From: JANTGF01 sp963750735
Lineage (GTDB): Bacteria > Bacteroidota > Bacteroidia > Bacteroidales > VadinHA17
NCBI GenBank assembly: GCA_963750735.1
Contig: CAVVRY010000007.1
Span: forward strand, 456,037-520,036
Length of the DNA: 64,000 bases
Direction: 5' to 3'
Position 1 is the stretch's first letter; the number at the start of each line of letters is the position of its first letter. Below are positions 37,257-45,856 of this stretch, in pieces. The notes beneath the pieces were generated by a model that ran no database searches, was not told the DNA's origin, and saw only the letters and a list, made by a program, of their open reading frames with translations. Made by a program: the position numbers and the translations under genes.

Positions 37257-37280
37257 AAAGCACGCTTTCCAGCGTGCTTT
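37257..37280. terminator. Bidirectional terminator between uvrB and rpoD
   Basis: A perfect 10-base stem, AAAGCACGCT and AGCGTGCTTT, with loop TTCC. On the minus strand it runs into six T residues, so it mainly ends rpoD, but it sits between the two convergent genes and can serve both. Confidence 0.85.
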
Positions 37281-37306
37281 CACTATAAAAGTATGTCTTC
37301 CGGGAA

Positions 37307-38167
37307 TTACCCCAAATACGATTTAAGCAATTTGCTTCGCGATGTGTGTCGCAATCTTCTGATTGCTTTTTCCTTGATCTGACGAACACGTTCCCTGGTT
37401 AATCCGAATTTCTCGCCGATTTCCTCTAAGGTCATTTCCTGAATTCCTATACCAAAGAAAAGTCTAATTATATCCCTCTCTCTTTCAGTAAGAGTAGCAA
37501 GGGCCCTTTCAATTTCTTTGATAAGAGATTCATTCAGCAGAGTGGTATCAGCATTCGGAGAATCATTATTGGGAAGAACATCAAGTAAACTGTTGTCTTC
37601 ACCATCAACAAATGGCGCATCAACAGATACATGCCGACCTGATACTCGAAGGGTATCAGATACTTTCTCCCTTGGAAGATCAAGCGCTTCCGCTACTTCC
37701 TCAGGAGAAGGTGTTCTCTCATATTCCTGCTCAAACCGTGAAAAAGCCTTGTTGATCTTATTTAACGATCCAACCTGGTTTAACGGTAAGCGTACAATAC
37801 GAGACTGTTCTGCAAGTGCCTGCAAGATTGATTGACGAATCCACCAAACGGCATAAGAAATAAACTTAAAGCCCCTGGTCTCATCAAACTTTTCAGCTGC
37901 CTTAATAAGCCCGAGATTGCCTTCATTAATTAAATCTGGCAATGTAAGTCCCTGGTTTTGATACTGTTTTGCAACAGAAACCACGAACCTAAGGTTAGCA
38001 CGAGTCAATTTTTCAAGAGCATCGTGATCTCCTTTTTTAATTCTCTGAGCCAAGTCAACTTCTTCCTCTACAGTAATCAAATCTTCCCTTCCAATCTCTT
38101 GCAAGTACTTATCAAGCGAAGCACTTTCCCTGTTCGTAATTGATTTTGTGATCTTTAACTGCCTCAT
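37307..38167 (-). CDS. rpoD: Primary sigma factor RpoD (sigma-70, short Bacteroidota form)
   Basis: 286-residue sigma-70. Region 1.2 (SLDKYLQEIGREDLIT), region 2 with the core-binding/-10 part NLRFVVSVAKQYQNQGL and GFKFISYAVWWIRQSI, region 3 and region 4 with the helix-turn-helix TLEEIGEKFGLTRERVRQIKEKAIRRLR. It lacks the acidic region 1.1, as is usual for the phylum's main sigma factor, which reads the TAnnTTTG promoters seen in this window. Strong ribosome site GAGGAG eight bases before the ATG. Intact. Confidence 0.97.
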   Translation of the reverse strand: MRQLKITKSITNRESASLDKYLQEIGREDLITVEEEVDLAQRIKKGDHDALEKLTRANLRFVVSVAKQYQNQGLTLPDLINEGNLGLIKAAEKFDETRGFKFISYAVWWIRQSILQALAEQSRIVRLPLNQVGSLNKINKAFSRFEQEYERTPSPEEVAEALDLPREKVSDTLRVSGRHVSVDAPFVDGEDNSLLDVLPNNDSPNADTTLLNESLIKEIERALATLTERERDIIRLFFGIGIQEMTLEEIGEKFGLTRERVRQIKEKAIRRLRHTSRSKLLKSYLG

Positions 38168-38189
38168 TATATCTCCTCAACTTTTTTAC

Positions 38190-38221
38190 AAAGGTACACT
38201 TTTTACTAATGCAATTCAATA
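38190..38221 (-). promoter_or_regulatory. Promoter of rpoD
   Basis: On the minus strand ATTG, 20 bases, then TACCTTTG, a full match to TAnnTTTG. It ends 22 bases before the ATG, so the leader is very short. Same form as the ftsE and acs promoters in this window. Confidence 0.6.
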
Positions 38222-38246
38222 ACATTGCACATTTTGTAGGATTTTA

Positions 38247-39679
38247 CTAGCGAATACGCAAGCTGAATTCCATTCCATCAGGTCTTACACCCTGGATGGA
38301 ATTAATTTGTTCACCTGTATCAGAAATCCTATTTATATCTGAAACAGAACGAATTAGAGTATTATTTATACGGACAATTATATAATCCTTTTTAAATCCT
38401 AGATCTGACAGTTTCCCATCCTTTATCTCAGAGATTTTTATACCATTTTCTATCTTCAATTCTTCCTTTTCATCATCAGTAATTTCAACAAACATGGCTC
38501 CGAGAACATAATCACTGGCTTTAACTATATCAGTTCCACCCTCCAAATTACGCAAAACAACATCATATTGTTTGGTTTTTTTATTTCTTTTTACGAGAAC
38601 AGTAACTTCATCACCAGGACGATATTTGCTGAATTGCTCCTGTAACTCTGAAACTGCATTGACTTCCTGGCCATTTACATCTAATACTACATCACCTTTT
38701 TCTATTCCGGCTCTTTCAGCTGCTCCACCTTCACTGATATCCGCAATATAAACTCCTTCAATTTTACCCAAGTCCCTTCTTCTTCCATCAATTCTGAGGT
38801 TACGTCTCGAATGGTTACACCAAGTATAGCTCTTTGAACCCTTCCATATTCTTTTAAATCCCCTACAATTTTTTTGACAATATCCACAGGTATGGCAAAT
38901 GAATTTCCAGAATACTCCCCTGTGGTTGAAACAATTGCGGCTGTTATACCTATGAGTCTCCCATCTGTATCCACTAGTGCTCCTCCACTATTTCCTCTGT
39001 TTAAGGCTGCATCGGTTTGAATGAAGGACTCTATTCTATATCTTGAACCACCTAAAATTCCAATATTCCTGCCTTTTGCACTTACAATTCCAGCCGTAAC
39101 GGTTGAGGTAAGATTAAAGGGGTTTCCTACTGCCAGAACCCATTGTCCCAACTTAACATCTTCTGAACTTCCCAGATGAATGATTGGCAAATTTTTGGCC
39201 TTAACCTTTAACAATGCAAGATCCGTATTCGGATCAGCTCCAATCAATTCTGCTTCAAAAGTCCTTTTATCATCCAGAACTACCTCAATTTTTTCGGCAC
39301 TCTGAATAACATGATTGTTCGTTACAATGTACCCATCGTCGGAGATAATTACACCTGAGCCAAAACCAACAAGAGGTCTGGATTGACGGGGCCTGTCTCC
39401 ATAGAAAAATTCATAAAAAGGATTAACATTCGATTCTCCCTGTGACATTGTCTTAACGTGAACAACACCTTTTACTGTTTGTTCTGCCGTGGCCGTAAAA
39501 TCGAAAGGAACATTGCTCTTTGCTATTGGATTTCCATATGTAGCAAAATGTGAATCCGATAAAATTTCCGGTTGAACTACAATTTGATCCTTTTTAATAA
39601 ATATCATATAGCCTGCGAGGGCAAATGCTGCTCCCATTAGAGCAGTGATAAAATATACAATAAAATTTTTAACTTTCAT
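38247..39679 (-). CDS. degQ: DegQ/HtrA-family periplasmic serine protease, frameshifted
   Basis: Periplasmic quality-control protease. N-terminal signal/anchor (residues about 7-27), then a trypsin-like domain with the triad His in VTNNHV, Asp in DPNTDLALLK and Ser in NRGNSGGAL. Two PDZ domains should follow. After VTIRDVTSELMEEEG the frame is lost in a GGG run near 38788-38792; the other frame continues with DLGKIEGVYIADISEGGAAERAGI and both PDZ domains to 38247. Repaired length about 477 residues, standard for the family. Probably a one-base sequence error. Confidence 0.9.
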
Positions 39680-39803
39680 CTTTCAAAATTTCAAAAATTA
39701 ATACTAAGTTATTTAGAAACATTCTAATATCAAATATTGTGCCCCAATTATTTATGAAATTTAGAAGTAAATATACTAACGCCTTAGAATTGGGGATGTT
39801 GTG

Positions 39804-39811
39804 TATCTTTG
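39804..39811 (+). promoter_or_regulatory. Candidate -7 element of dapF
   Basis: TATCTTTG, a full TAnnTTTG match, ends 32 bases before the ATG at 39844. A TTG at 39790-39792 is too close for a standard -33 box. Confidence 0.45.
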
Positions 39812-39843
39812 TCAAATTAACATATTTTAACTAAACTGCCAAA

Positions 39844-40623
39844 ATGTACATTGATTTCAATAAATATCAGGCAACAGGAAATGATTTTGTCATGATTGAC
39901 AATAGGATTGAGAACACGATTTTTAATGATGAAAAGCTCATTCAGAAGTTATGTGATCGCAAATTTGGTGTTGGTGCAGACGGATTAATATTAATTTCAG
40001 TAGATCCTGAAACAGATTTTAGGATGAGGTATTTCAATTCTGATGGAAAAGAAGCAAGTATGTGTGGAAATGGGGGAAGGAGTGCAGTGGCATTTGCAAA
40101 AAAATTAAAATTAACATCCTCTGATGAGGTACGATTCAAAGCAGTTGATGGATTGCATGAGGCAATTATACTGAAAGAAACTATCAGATTAAAGATGATT
40201 GACGTGGTTGATTATAAAAAGATAGGGGAAAATTATTTTATTCAAACAGGCTCCCCACACCATGTTGGATTTTATTCTGACCTTCAGGAAATTGATGTAT
40301 TAAAAGAGGGCAGGAATATCAGATATAGCGAAAAATATAAACCTGAAGGGGCTAATATAAATTTTGTTGAATATATGGACGGCTTGATACATATAAGAAC
40401 ATATGAGCGAGGTGTGGAGAATGAAACACTATCTTGCGGTACCGGAAGTGTTGCAGCTGCTGTAGCTACTTATTTAGAATATGACAGTACTGAACAATGC
40501 TTTAATTTACAGGCTCCTGGCGGTAAATTAAAAGTTTCTTTTGAGAAGTCTAAAGGAATATTTGAAAATGTATGGTTGGAAGGTCCAGCAACATTTGTTT
40601 TTTCTGGTAAATTCGAAGTTTAA
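39844..40623 (+). CDS. dapF: Diaminopimelate epimerase
   Basis: 259 residues. Converts LL- to meso-diaminopimelate for lysine and peptidoglycan synthesis. Both catalytic cysteines are present: ASMCGNGGRSA and TLSCGTGSVAAA, along with the substrate motifs YQATGNDFVMIDNR, RKFGVGADGLI and EGANINFVE. The length is slightly shorter than proteobacterial DapF (about 275) but usual here. Intact, with its own promoter; an S9-type hydrolase follows by 28 bases and may be co-transcribed. Confidence 0.96.
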   Translation: MYIDFNKYQATGNDFVMIDNRIENTIFNDEKLIQKLCDRKFGVGADGLILISVDPETDFRMRYFNSDGKEASMCGNGGRSAVAFAKKLKLTSSDEVRFKAVDGLHEAIILKETIRLKMIDVVDYKKIGENYFIQTGSPHHVGFYSDLQEIDVLKEGRNIRYSEKYKPEGANINFVEYMDGLIHIRTYERGVENETLSCGTGSVAAAVATYLEYDSTEQCFNLQAPGGKLKVSFEKSKGIFENVWLEGPATFVFSGKFEV

Positions 40624-40651
40624 AATAAATTATCTACTTAAAATTGGAAAA

Positions 40652-41734
40652 ATGAGACTACGACAATTCATCTTACTTTGCGCAATACTAACAATAGGAT
40701 TAAATCTGAATGCCCAGGAGTCTGAACCTGATTTTAAAGACCTTTTTGAATCCATGAATCAAAGATTTGAATCTTTAAACCACAGATTAAATGAAATTGA
40801 GAAAGCTATTGATGATGTTTATTGGTACAACAAGGTTGGTGATTTAGCTTATATTGATAAGGTATATATGACCGGGCCTCCGCTTCGCAAAGAGAAAAAT
40901 CCAACCGCCCAGGGAGCTGGTAATCCTGTAAAATTCTGGTCATATATATTTATTCCTAAAAATATTGATCCTTCCAAAAAATATCCTCTGGTTGTATTTC
41001 CACATGGAGGAGTACACAGTAATTTTGGCACATATTATACCCATATTATTCGGGAGCTAATGGCTCAGCAATATATTGTAGTGGCTGCTGAATACAGAGG
41101 CAGTACCGGATACGGGGGAGCTCATTACAGGAAAATTGATTATGGCGGACTGGAAGTGGAAGATGTGGATGCCAGCAGGGCTTTCATGGTTGAAAACTAC
41201 GACATAGTTGATAAGAACAGGGTAGGCCTGATAGGATGGAGCCACGGTGGTTTGATAACTTTGTTTAACCTATATGATCATCCTGATAAATATAAGGTTG
41301 GATATGCAGGTGTTCCTGTAAGTGATCTGATCGCCAGGATGGGATACAAAACCCAGAGCTACCGTGATTTATATTCTGCTGATTACCACATTGGGAAAAC
41401 GGCATATGCCGATGTTGAGGAATACAGAAAAAGATCGCCAGCCTGGCATACCTCTAAACTTCAAACTCCATTGCTAATTCATACAAATACAAATGATGCC
41501 GATGTAAATGTGCTGGAAGTGGAGCATTTGATTAAAAGTCTGAAAGCGGATGGCAAAAAGTTTGAGTACAAGATTTATGAAGAAATCCCGGGAGGTCATT
41601 CCTTTAACAGGATGGATACCAAAATTGCCAGAGAAATTAGAATGGAGATTTATGAATTTATAGGTAGGTACCTGGATCCTCCTACAAAGTTTAAATCAGT
41701 AAAAGACCTGGAAAAAGCCGCTTACGGATTCTAA
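40652..41734 (+). CDS. Prolyl oligopeptidase-type (S9-like) exported hydrolase
   Basis: About 360 residues from the ATG at 40652, which opens a signal peptide cut near LNAQ; an upstream in-frame ATG at 40541 lies inside dapF and would bury it. An alpha/beta-hydrolase domain has oxyanion FPHGGVHS, nucleophile GWSHGG, Asp in NTNDADVNV and His in GGHSFNR, matching the catalytic domain of S9 peptidases without the beta-propeller. A short helical segment with a coiled-coil tendency (residues about 30-60) precedes it. Likely a periplasmic peptidase or esterase. Confidence 0.82.
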   Translation: MRLRQFILLCAILTIGLNLNAQESEPDFKDLFESMNQRFESLNHRLNEIEKAIDDVYWYNKVGDLAYIDKVYMTGPPLRKEKNPTAQGAGNPVKFWSYIFIPKNIDPSKKYPLVVFPHGGVHSNFGTYYTHIIRELMAQQYIVVAAEYRGSTGYGGAHYRKIDYGGLEVEDVDASRAFMVENYDIVDKNRVGLIGWSHGGLITLFNLYDHPDKYKVGYAGVPVSDLIARMGYKTQSYRDLYSADYHIGKTAYADVEEYRKRSPAWHTSKLQTPLLIHTNTNDADVNVLEVEHLIKSLKADGKKFEYKIYEEIPGGHSFNRMDTKIAREIRMEIYEFIGRYLDPPTKFKSVKDLEKAAYGF

Positions 41735-41868
41735 TGAATTGATATTCAATAGCTATTCTATTGATCTTAAATTGAAACTCATTTGCAGTTTCATTGTAGA
41801 TCAACGGTTACATGGTTGCGATTCACTAAAAGTTATATGGTACCTCAAAGTATATTCGTTATGGATAA

Positions 41869-43239
41869 TTAAAGATCGTACAAATCAATCAGATAAATCA
41901 GGGAGGCTATAGCTGCACTGCCCAGTTGCATTTCTCTTTCGTTTACATTTTCAAAAACGTCATTTGTTGAGTGATGGAAATCAAAATACCTTTGAGCATC
42001 AGGAATATAACTTATCAGCAGAGCACCAAATTCTCTCAATGGTCCAATATCAGCTCCGCCTCCACCTTTAACAAACTTATCCAATTCATATGCTGTAAAA
42101 TATTTTTCCAGATCTAATAATTTCTCAAGTCGTTTCCCTTCTGTTCCAAATCCAAAACCTCTTGGCGTAAGGGCTCCTCTATCTGATTCTAAAGCTGCAT
42201 AATGTTTCTCTCCATTTTCTTTTGCCAGTTCAGCATATCTCTTCCCTCCAGCCTGGGAAATTTCTTCGTCCATGAACATTACGGCCCGGATGGTTCTTTT
42301 GGGTTGAATTCCCAACACTTTGAATAACCTTAAAACTTCGATAGATTGAATACACCCGGCACCATCGTCGTGCGCACCTTCACCTGTATCCCATGCATCA
42401 AGATGACCACCGATTGTAATAATTTCATCAGGGTATGTGGACCCCTTAATCTCTCCAATAACATTATGAGATGGTTCATCAGGCAAATTCGCACAGGAAG
42501 TTTTAAAGAAAAAATTCAAATCAGCATCATTCTCTAACCACTTGCTTAAAAAGTTTGCCCCATTTGTACTTATCATTACTGCAGGTATTTCCTTAACTCC
42601 CTCTTCATAATACATTACACCTGTATGTGGATGATCATCATAAGAAGTTGTTAGTGAACGAACTACTACTCCAATCGCTCCAAACTTAGAAGCTTCAGAA
42701 GCACCTCTAGTTCTTTGATCAACAGCCCCTCCATAGGCTGAAAAAGTTCGAATAAGTGTTGGATCCATTGCCCGATTAAAAAACACAATCTTTCCTGAAA
42801 TTTTCTCAGTGCCTAAATTCTTTAACTCATCCAAACTTTGAACTTCAATGACTTTTCCTGTCAGCCCATCCTCAGATGTAGCAACTGATAGACCCAATGC
42901 AGAGGCTGGAATTTCTTTAGAACCAAATAGAGTCGATGAAACTTTTGCTATTTCAACTTCACCCCGCTCCCAATGTGGAACCACAATATCCTGCAAATAG
43001 ACACTGTCAATATCCAAACGACTTAAAACTTGCCTGGTAAATGTAACTGCAGCGGCTGCTTCCGGAGTACCTGCTATTCTACCCTTAGTTTTTTTACATA
43101 AATATCTTAGATTTTCATACGCTTCGTGATTGCTAAGTGCCTCATTATATATTTTTTGAATATTTTCAACTTGCTCATCCTGGGCAGAAATTTGAGCCAA
43201 AAATATAATTGGAAAAATAAGTATAATTATATATTTCAT
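41869..43239 (-). CDS. M28-family metallopeptidase (carboxypeptidase Q-like)
   Basis: 456 residues with a signal peptide (cut near ISAQ). Residues about 130-260 form a protease-associated insert, and the zinc peptidase domain follows with GGHLDAWDTGEGAHDDGAG (metal His/Asp), MDEE (catalytic Glu and ligand), ESDRGALTPRG and the last His in DFHHSTNDVFENV. Resembles plasma glutamate carboxypeptidase, which cleaves dipeptides. Exported to the periplasm or outside. Monocistronic. Intact. Confidence 0.9.
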   Translation of the reverse strand: MKYIIILIFPIIFLAQISAQDEQVENIQKIYNEALSNHEAYENLRYLCKKTKGRIAGTPEAAAAVTFTRQVLSRLDIDSVYLQDIVVPHWERGEVEIAKVSSTLFGSKEIPASALGLSVATSEDGLTGKVIEVQSLDELKNLGTEKISGKIVFFNRAMDPTLIRTFSAYGGAVDQRTRGASEASKFGAIGVVVRSLTTSYDDHPHTGVMYYEEGVKEIPAVMISTNGANFLSKWLENDADLNFFFKTSCANLPDEPSHNVIGEIKGSTYPDEIITIGGHLDAWDTGEGAHDDGAGCIQSIEVLRLFKVLGIQPKRTIRAVMFMDEEISQAGGKRYAELAKENGEKHYAALESDRGALTPRGFGFGTEGKRLEKLLDLEKYFTAYELDKFVKGGGGADIGPLREFGALLISYIPDAQRYFDFHHSTNDVFENVNEREMQLGSAAIASLIYLIDLYDL

Positions 43240-43401
43240 AATAATTACTTTCTAGGATTACGAGGGTTTAAAAATAACATTTTTAGGAATACCAAAGTTT
43301 CAAAGGCCTTAGGAACAATTATCATGATATCCATATTTGGCTTTTTCAAAGAGGTACTTTCAACTATTTAAATATTTAAATTAGAGGAGATCATCAAAAA
43401 C

Positions 43402-43433
43402 AAAAAAGCAGTAGGATTACCTACTGCTTTTTT
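43402..43433 (-). terminator. Terminator of gyrB
   Basis: A 14-base perfect stem, AAAAAAGCAGTAGG with CCTACTGCTTTTTT, loop ATTA. On the minus strand it ends in a run of T, 29 bases after the gyrB stop codon. It also shields the M28 peptidase promoter region. Confidence 0.88.
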
Positions 43434-43461
43434 TGATTTTTAGAGACAAATATCAATCAGA

Positions 43462-45456
43462 TTAGACGTCGATATTGGCATATTTAGCGTGTTTCTCAAT
43501 GAATTCACGTCGGGGTGGCACCTCATCTCCCATTAACATAGAGAAAATCCGATCTGCTTCAGCAGCACTATCAATGGTTACCTGGCGAAGTGTACGATTT
43601 TCGGGGTTCATTGTTGTATTCCATAATTGCTCTGCATTCATTTCACCCAGACCTTTATACCTCTGGATACCAACAGAACTATCTTTTCCTCCACCGAGTT
43701 CCTTTACATATTTCAACCTTTCTTCCTCAGACCAACAATAAAACTGAGATTTCCCTTTCTTCACTAAATAAAGTGGTGGTGTGGCGATATACAAATAACC
43801 ATTTTTAATAAGATCCTGCATATAACGGAAGAAAAATGTCATAATCAGGGTAGTAATATGGCTTCCATCCACGTCGGCATCGGTCATTATAACAACCTTA
43901 TGATATCTGAGTTTTTCGAGGTTGATTGCCTTACTATCTTCCTCTGTACCTATTGAGACACCCAGAGCAGTAAAAATATTTTTGATCTCTTCATTTTCAA
44001 AAATCTTGTGTTGCATAGCTTTTTCAACATTCAAGATCTTACCCCTAAGAGGTAATATGGCCTGAAAACTCCTGTCCCGACCCTGTTTTGCTGTTCCACC
44101 TGCAGAATCTCCCTCAACCAGGTAGACTTCGCATAAAGAGGGATCACGTTCCGAACAATCCGATAATTTTCCTGGCAACCCTGATCCGGAAAGTACATTC
44201 TTTCTCTGAACCAGTTCCCTAGCCTTTCTTGCAGCATGGCGAGCCGTAGCAGCAAGGATTACCTTCTGACTATAGTTTTGGCATCTTTTGGGTTTTCCTC
44301 AAGATAATTGGTCAAGGGAATTGCTAACTGCCTGATCAACAGAGCCCATAACATCAGTATTCCCAAGTTTTGTCTTAGTCTGGCCCTCAAACTGAGGTTC
44401 CTGAACCTTACAGGAAATAATAGCCGTGAGTCCTTCCCTGAAGTCATCACCGCTTATGTCAAACTTAAGTTTTGCAAGCATACCTGATTTCTCCGCATAG
44501 CTTTTTAATGTTCTTGTTAAGCCCCTACGGAAACCAGCCAGGTGAGTTCCTCCTTCAATGGTATTTATATTGTTAACATATGAATGGATATTCTCAGAAA
44601 AAGAGGTATTATATTGCATGGCAATTTCAACAGGAATATTATTCTTTTCCGTTTCGATGTATATGGGTGTCTGGATTAGTTTCTCCCGTGTTGCATCCAG
44701 GAACTGGACAAACTCTTTTAATCCCTCCTCGGAATAATATGATTCTGTTCGGAACTCATCATTGCCATTCCCGTTTCCATTCCCATTCCCATTCCCGTTC
44801 TCGTTCCCAATTGTCTCTCTTTTATCAACAAGCTTAAGGGAAAGCTTTTTGTTCAAAAAAGACAATTCCCGCAGTCTGGCTGCCAGAATTTCAAAGTTAT
44901 AATCAACCGTTGAAAAAATAGTATCATCAGGAATAAAGGTAATCTCAGTTCCTGTAGAGGTAGATTCTCCACTGGATTCAACTCCTGTAACAGGTTTCCC
45001 TTCTTCATACAACTGGGTATATATTTTACCATCGCGATAAACTTTTGCGGAGAGTTTTGATGATAAAGCATTTACAACAGAGACTCCAACACCATGCAGT
45101 CCTCCAGATACTTTATAACTATCTTTATCAAACTTCCCTCCTGCATGCAATACAGTCATTACAACCTCAAGTGCAGATTTTTGTTCTTTCTCATGAAAAT
45201 CGATAGGAATACCTCGTCCATCATCAATAACTGTTATAGAACCATCTTCATTAATTGTAACTTCAATATTCTTGCAATGGCCTGCCAAGGCCTCATCAAT
45301 TGAATTATCCACAACCTCATATACCAGATGATGTAAACCTTTTACACTAATATCACCAATATACATAGCTGGTCTTTTCCTAACGGCCTCCAGACCTTCC
45401 AACACCTGGATACTATCAGCTGAGTACCCAGTTTTCATATTTTTTTCCTTACTCAT
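43462..45456 (-). CDS. gyrB: DNA gyrase subunit B, with two close frameshifts and a Gly-Asn repeat
   Basis: ATPase subunit of DNA gyrase, about 664 residues after repair. GHKL ATPase motifs: EVVDNSIDEAL, DDGRGIP, GGLHGVG; transducer QTKTKLGNTDVMG; TOPRIM part EGDSAGG and MTDADVDGSHI; C-terminal PRREFIEKHA. The frame breaks at about 44310 (one extra base after NSL) and is restored at about 44265 (one missing base before KVILAATARHAARKA); the short stretch between reads NYLEENPKDAKTIV, as expected. Since gyrB is essential, sequence errors are likely. A Gly-Asn repeat at 44764-44808 interrupts the ATPase/transducer region. Confidence 0.95.
44764..44808 (-). repeat. In-frame hexanucleotide repeat (GGNAAY)n inside gyrB
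   Basis: About seven to eight copies of the six-base unit GGNAAY on the minus strand encode a Gly-Asn run (GNENGNGNGNGNGN) between RETI and DEFRTESYY. Changes in copy number keep the frame, so the linker could vary in length between strains. Confidence 0.8.
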
Positions 45457-45856
45457 ATTTATATTTTAATCTATTTATATAATTAAACTTAAAAGCCAGC
45501 TTAAAAACCTTTTCACACAACATACTATAAGTTGATTTATGGAAAAACTCGTTGAAGGAAGTTTACTCAACAATTTTCTTTTCTGGTCAAATTCTCCGTA
45601 TCCTTTTCACTGGCTTCAAAACAATTTTTTGTCTTCAAAATGGTCCAAAATCAGGCCATTAATCTTTACATGACAAAGATAACAAATTATATTAAAATTA
45701 AGGTATCTAAACCTCTATAAATGAAATGTTTTATCAACAATTTGCCTCTTTTTTGAACAGGAGAAAATATGAGAGGTTCTGATAGAAAATAATATGGCTG
45801 AAATTAAGCCAGCAAGCGCTACATTTATTATATTTAAGACACTATTATAGACTTAG
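45457..45856. other. Intergenic region upstream of gyrB
   Basis: 400 bases without a credible gene. The leftward gyrB transcript must start here; the best -7 element is at 45674-45681. Near the end of the outer-membrane protein gene a small stem (TGGCT/AGCCA at 45795-45811) followed on the minus strand by a T-rich tract could be a weak terminator. Nothing else is recognisable. Confidence 0.5.
45674..45681 (-). promoter_or_regulatory. Candidate -7 element of gyrB
   Basis: TATCTTTG on the minus strand, a full TAnnTTTG match, about 217 bases before the gyrB ATG. If used, gyrB has a long 5' leader, which would leave room for post-transcriptional control. No good -33 box. Confidence 0.35.

Noticed and set aside
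41775..41795. TGAAACT/AGTTTCA stem after the S9-type hydrolase gene
   Set aside because: Only seven pairs, a seven-base loop and no T-run, so not strong enough to call a terminator.
43126..43371. An 81-codon plus-strand frame upstream of the M28 peptidase gene
   Set aside because: It starts inside the peptidase gene antisense and has no recognisable domain; the region is better explained as the peptidase promoter and gyrB terminator.
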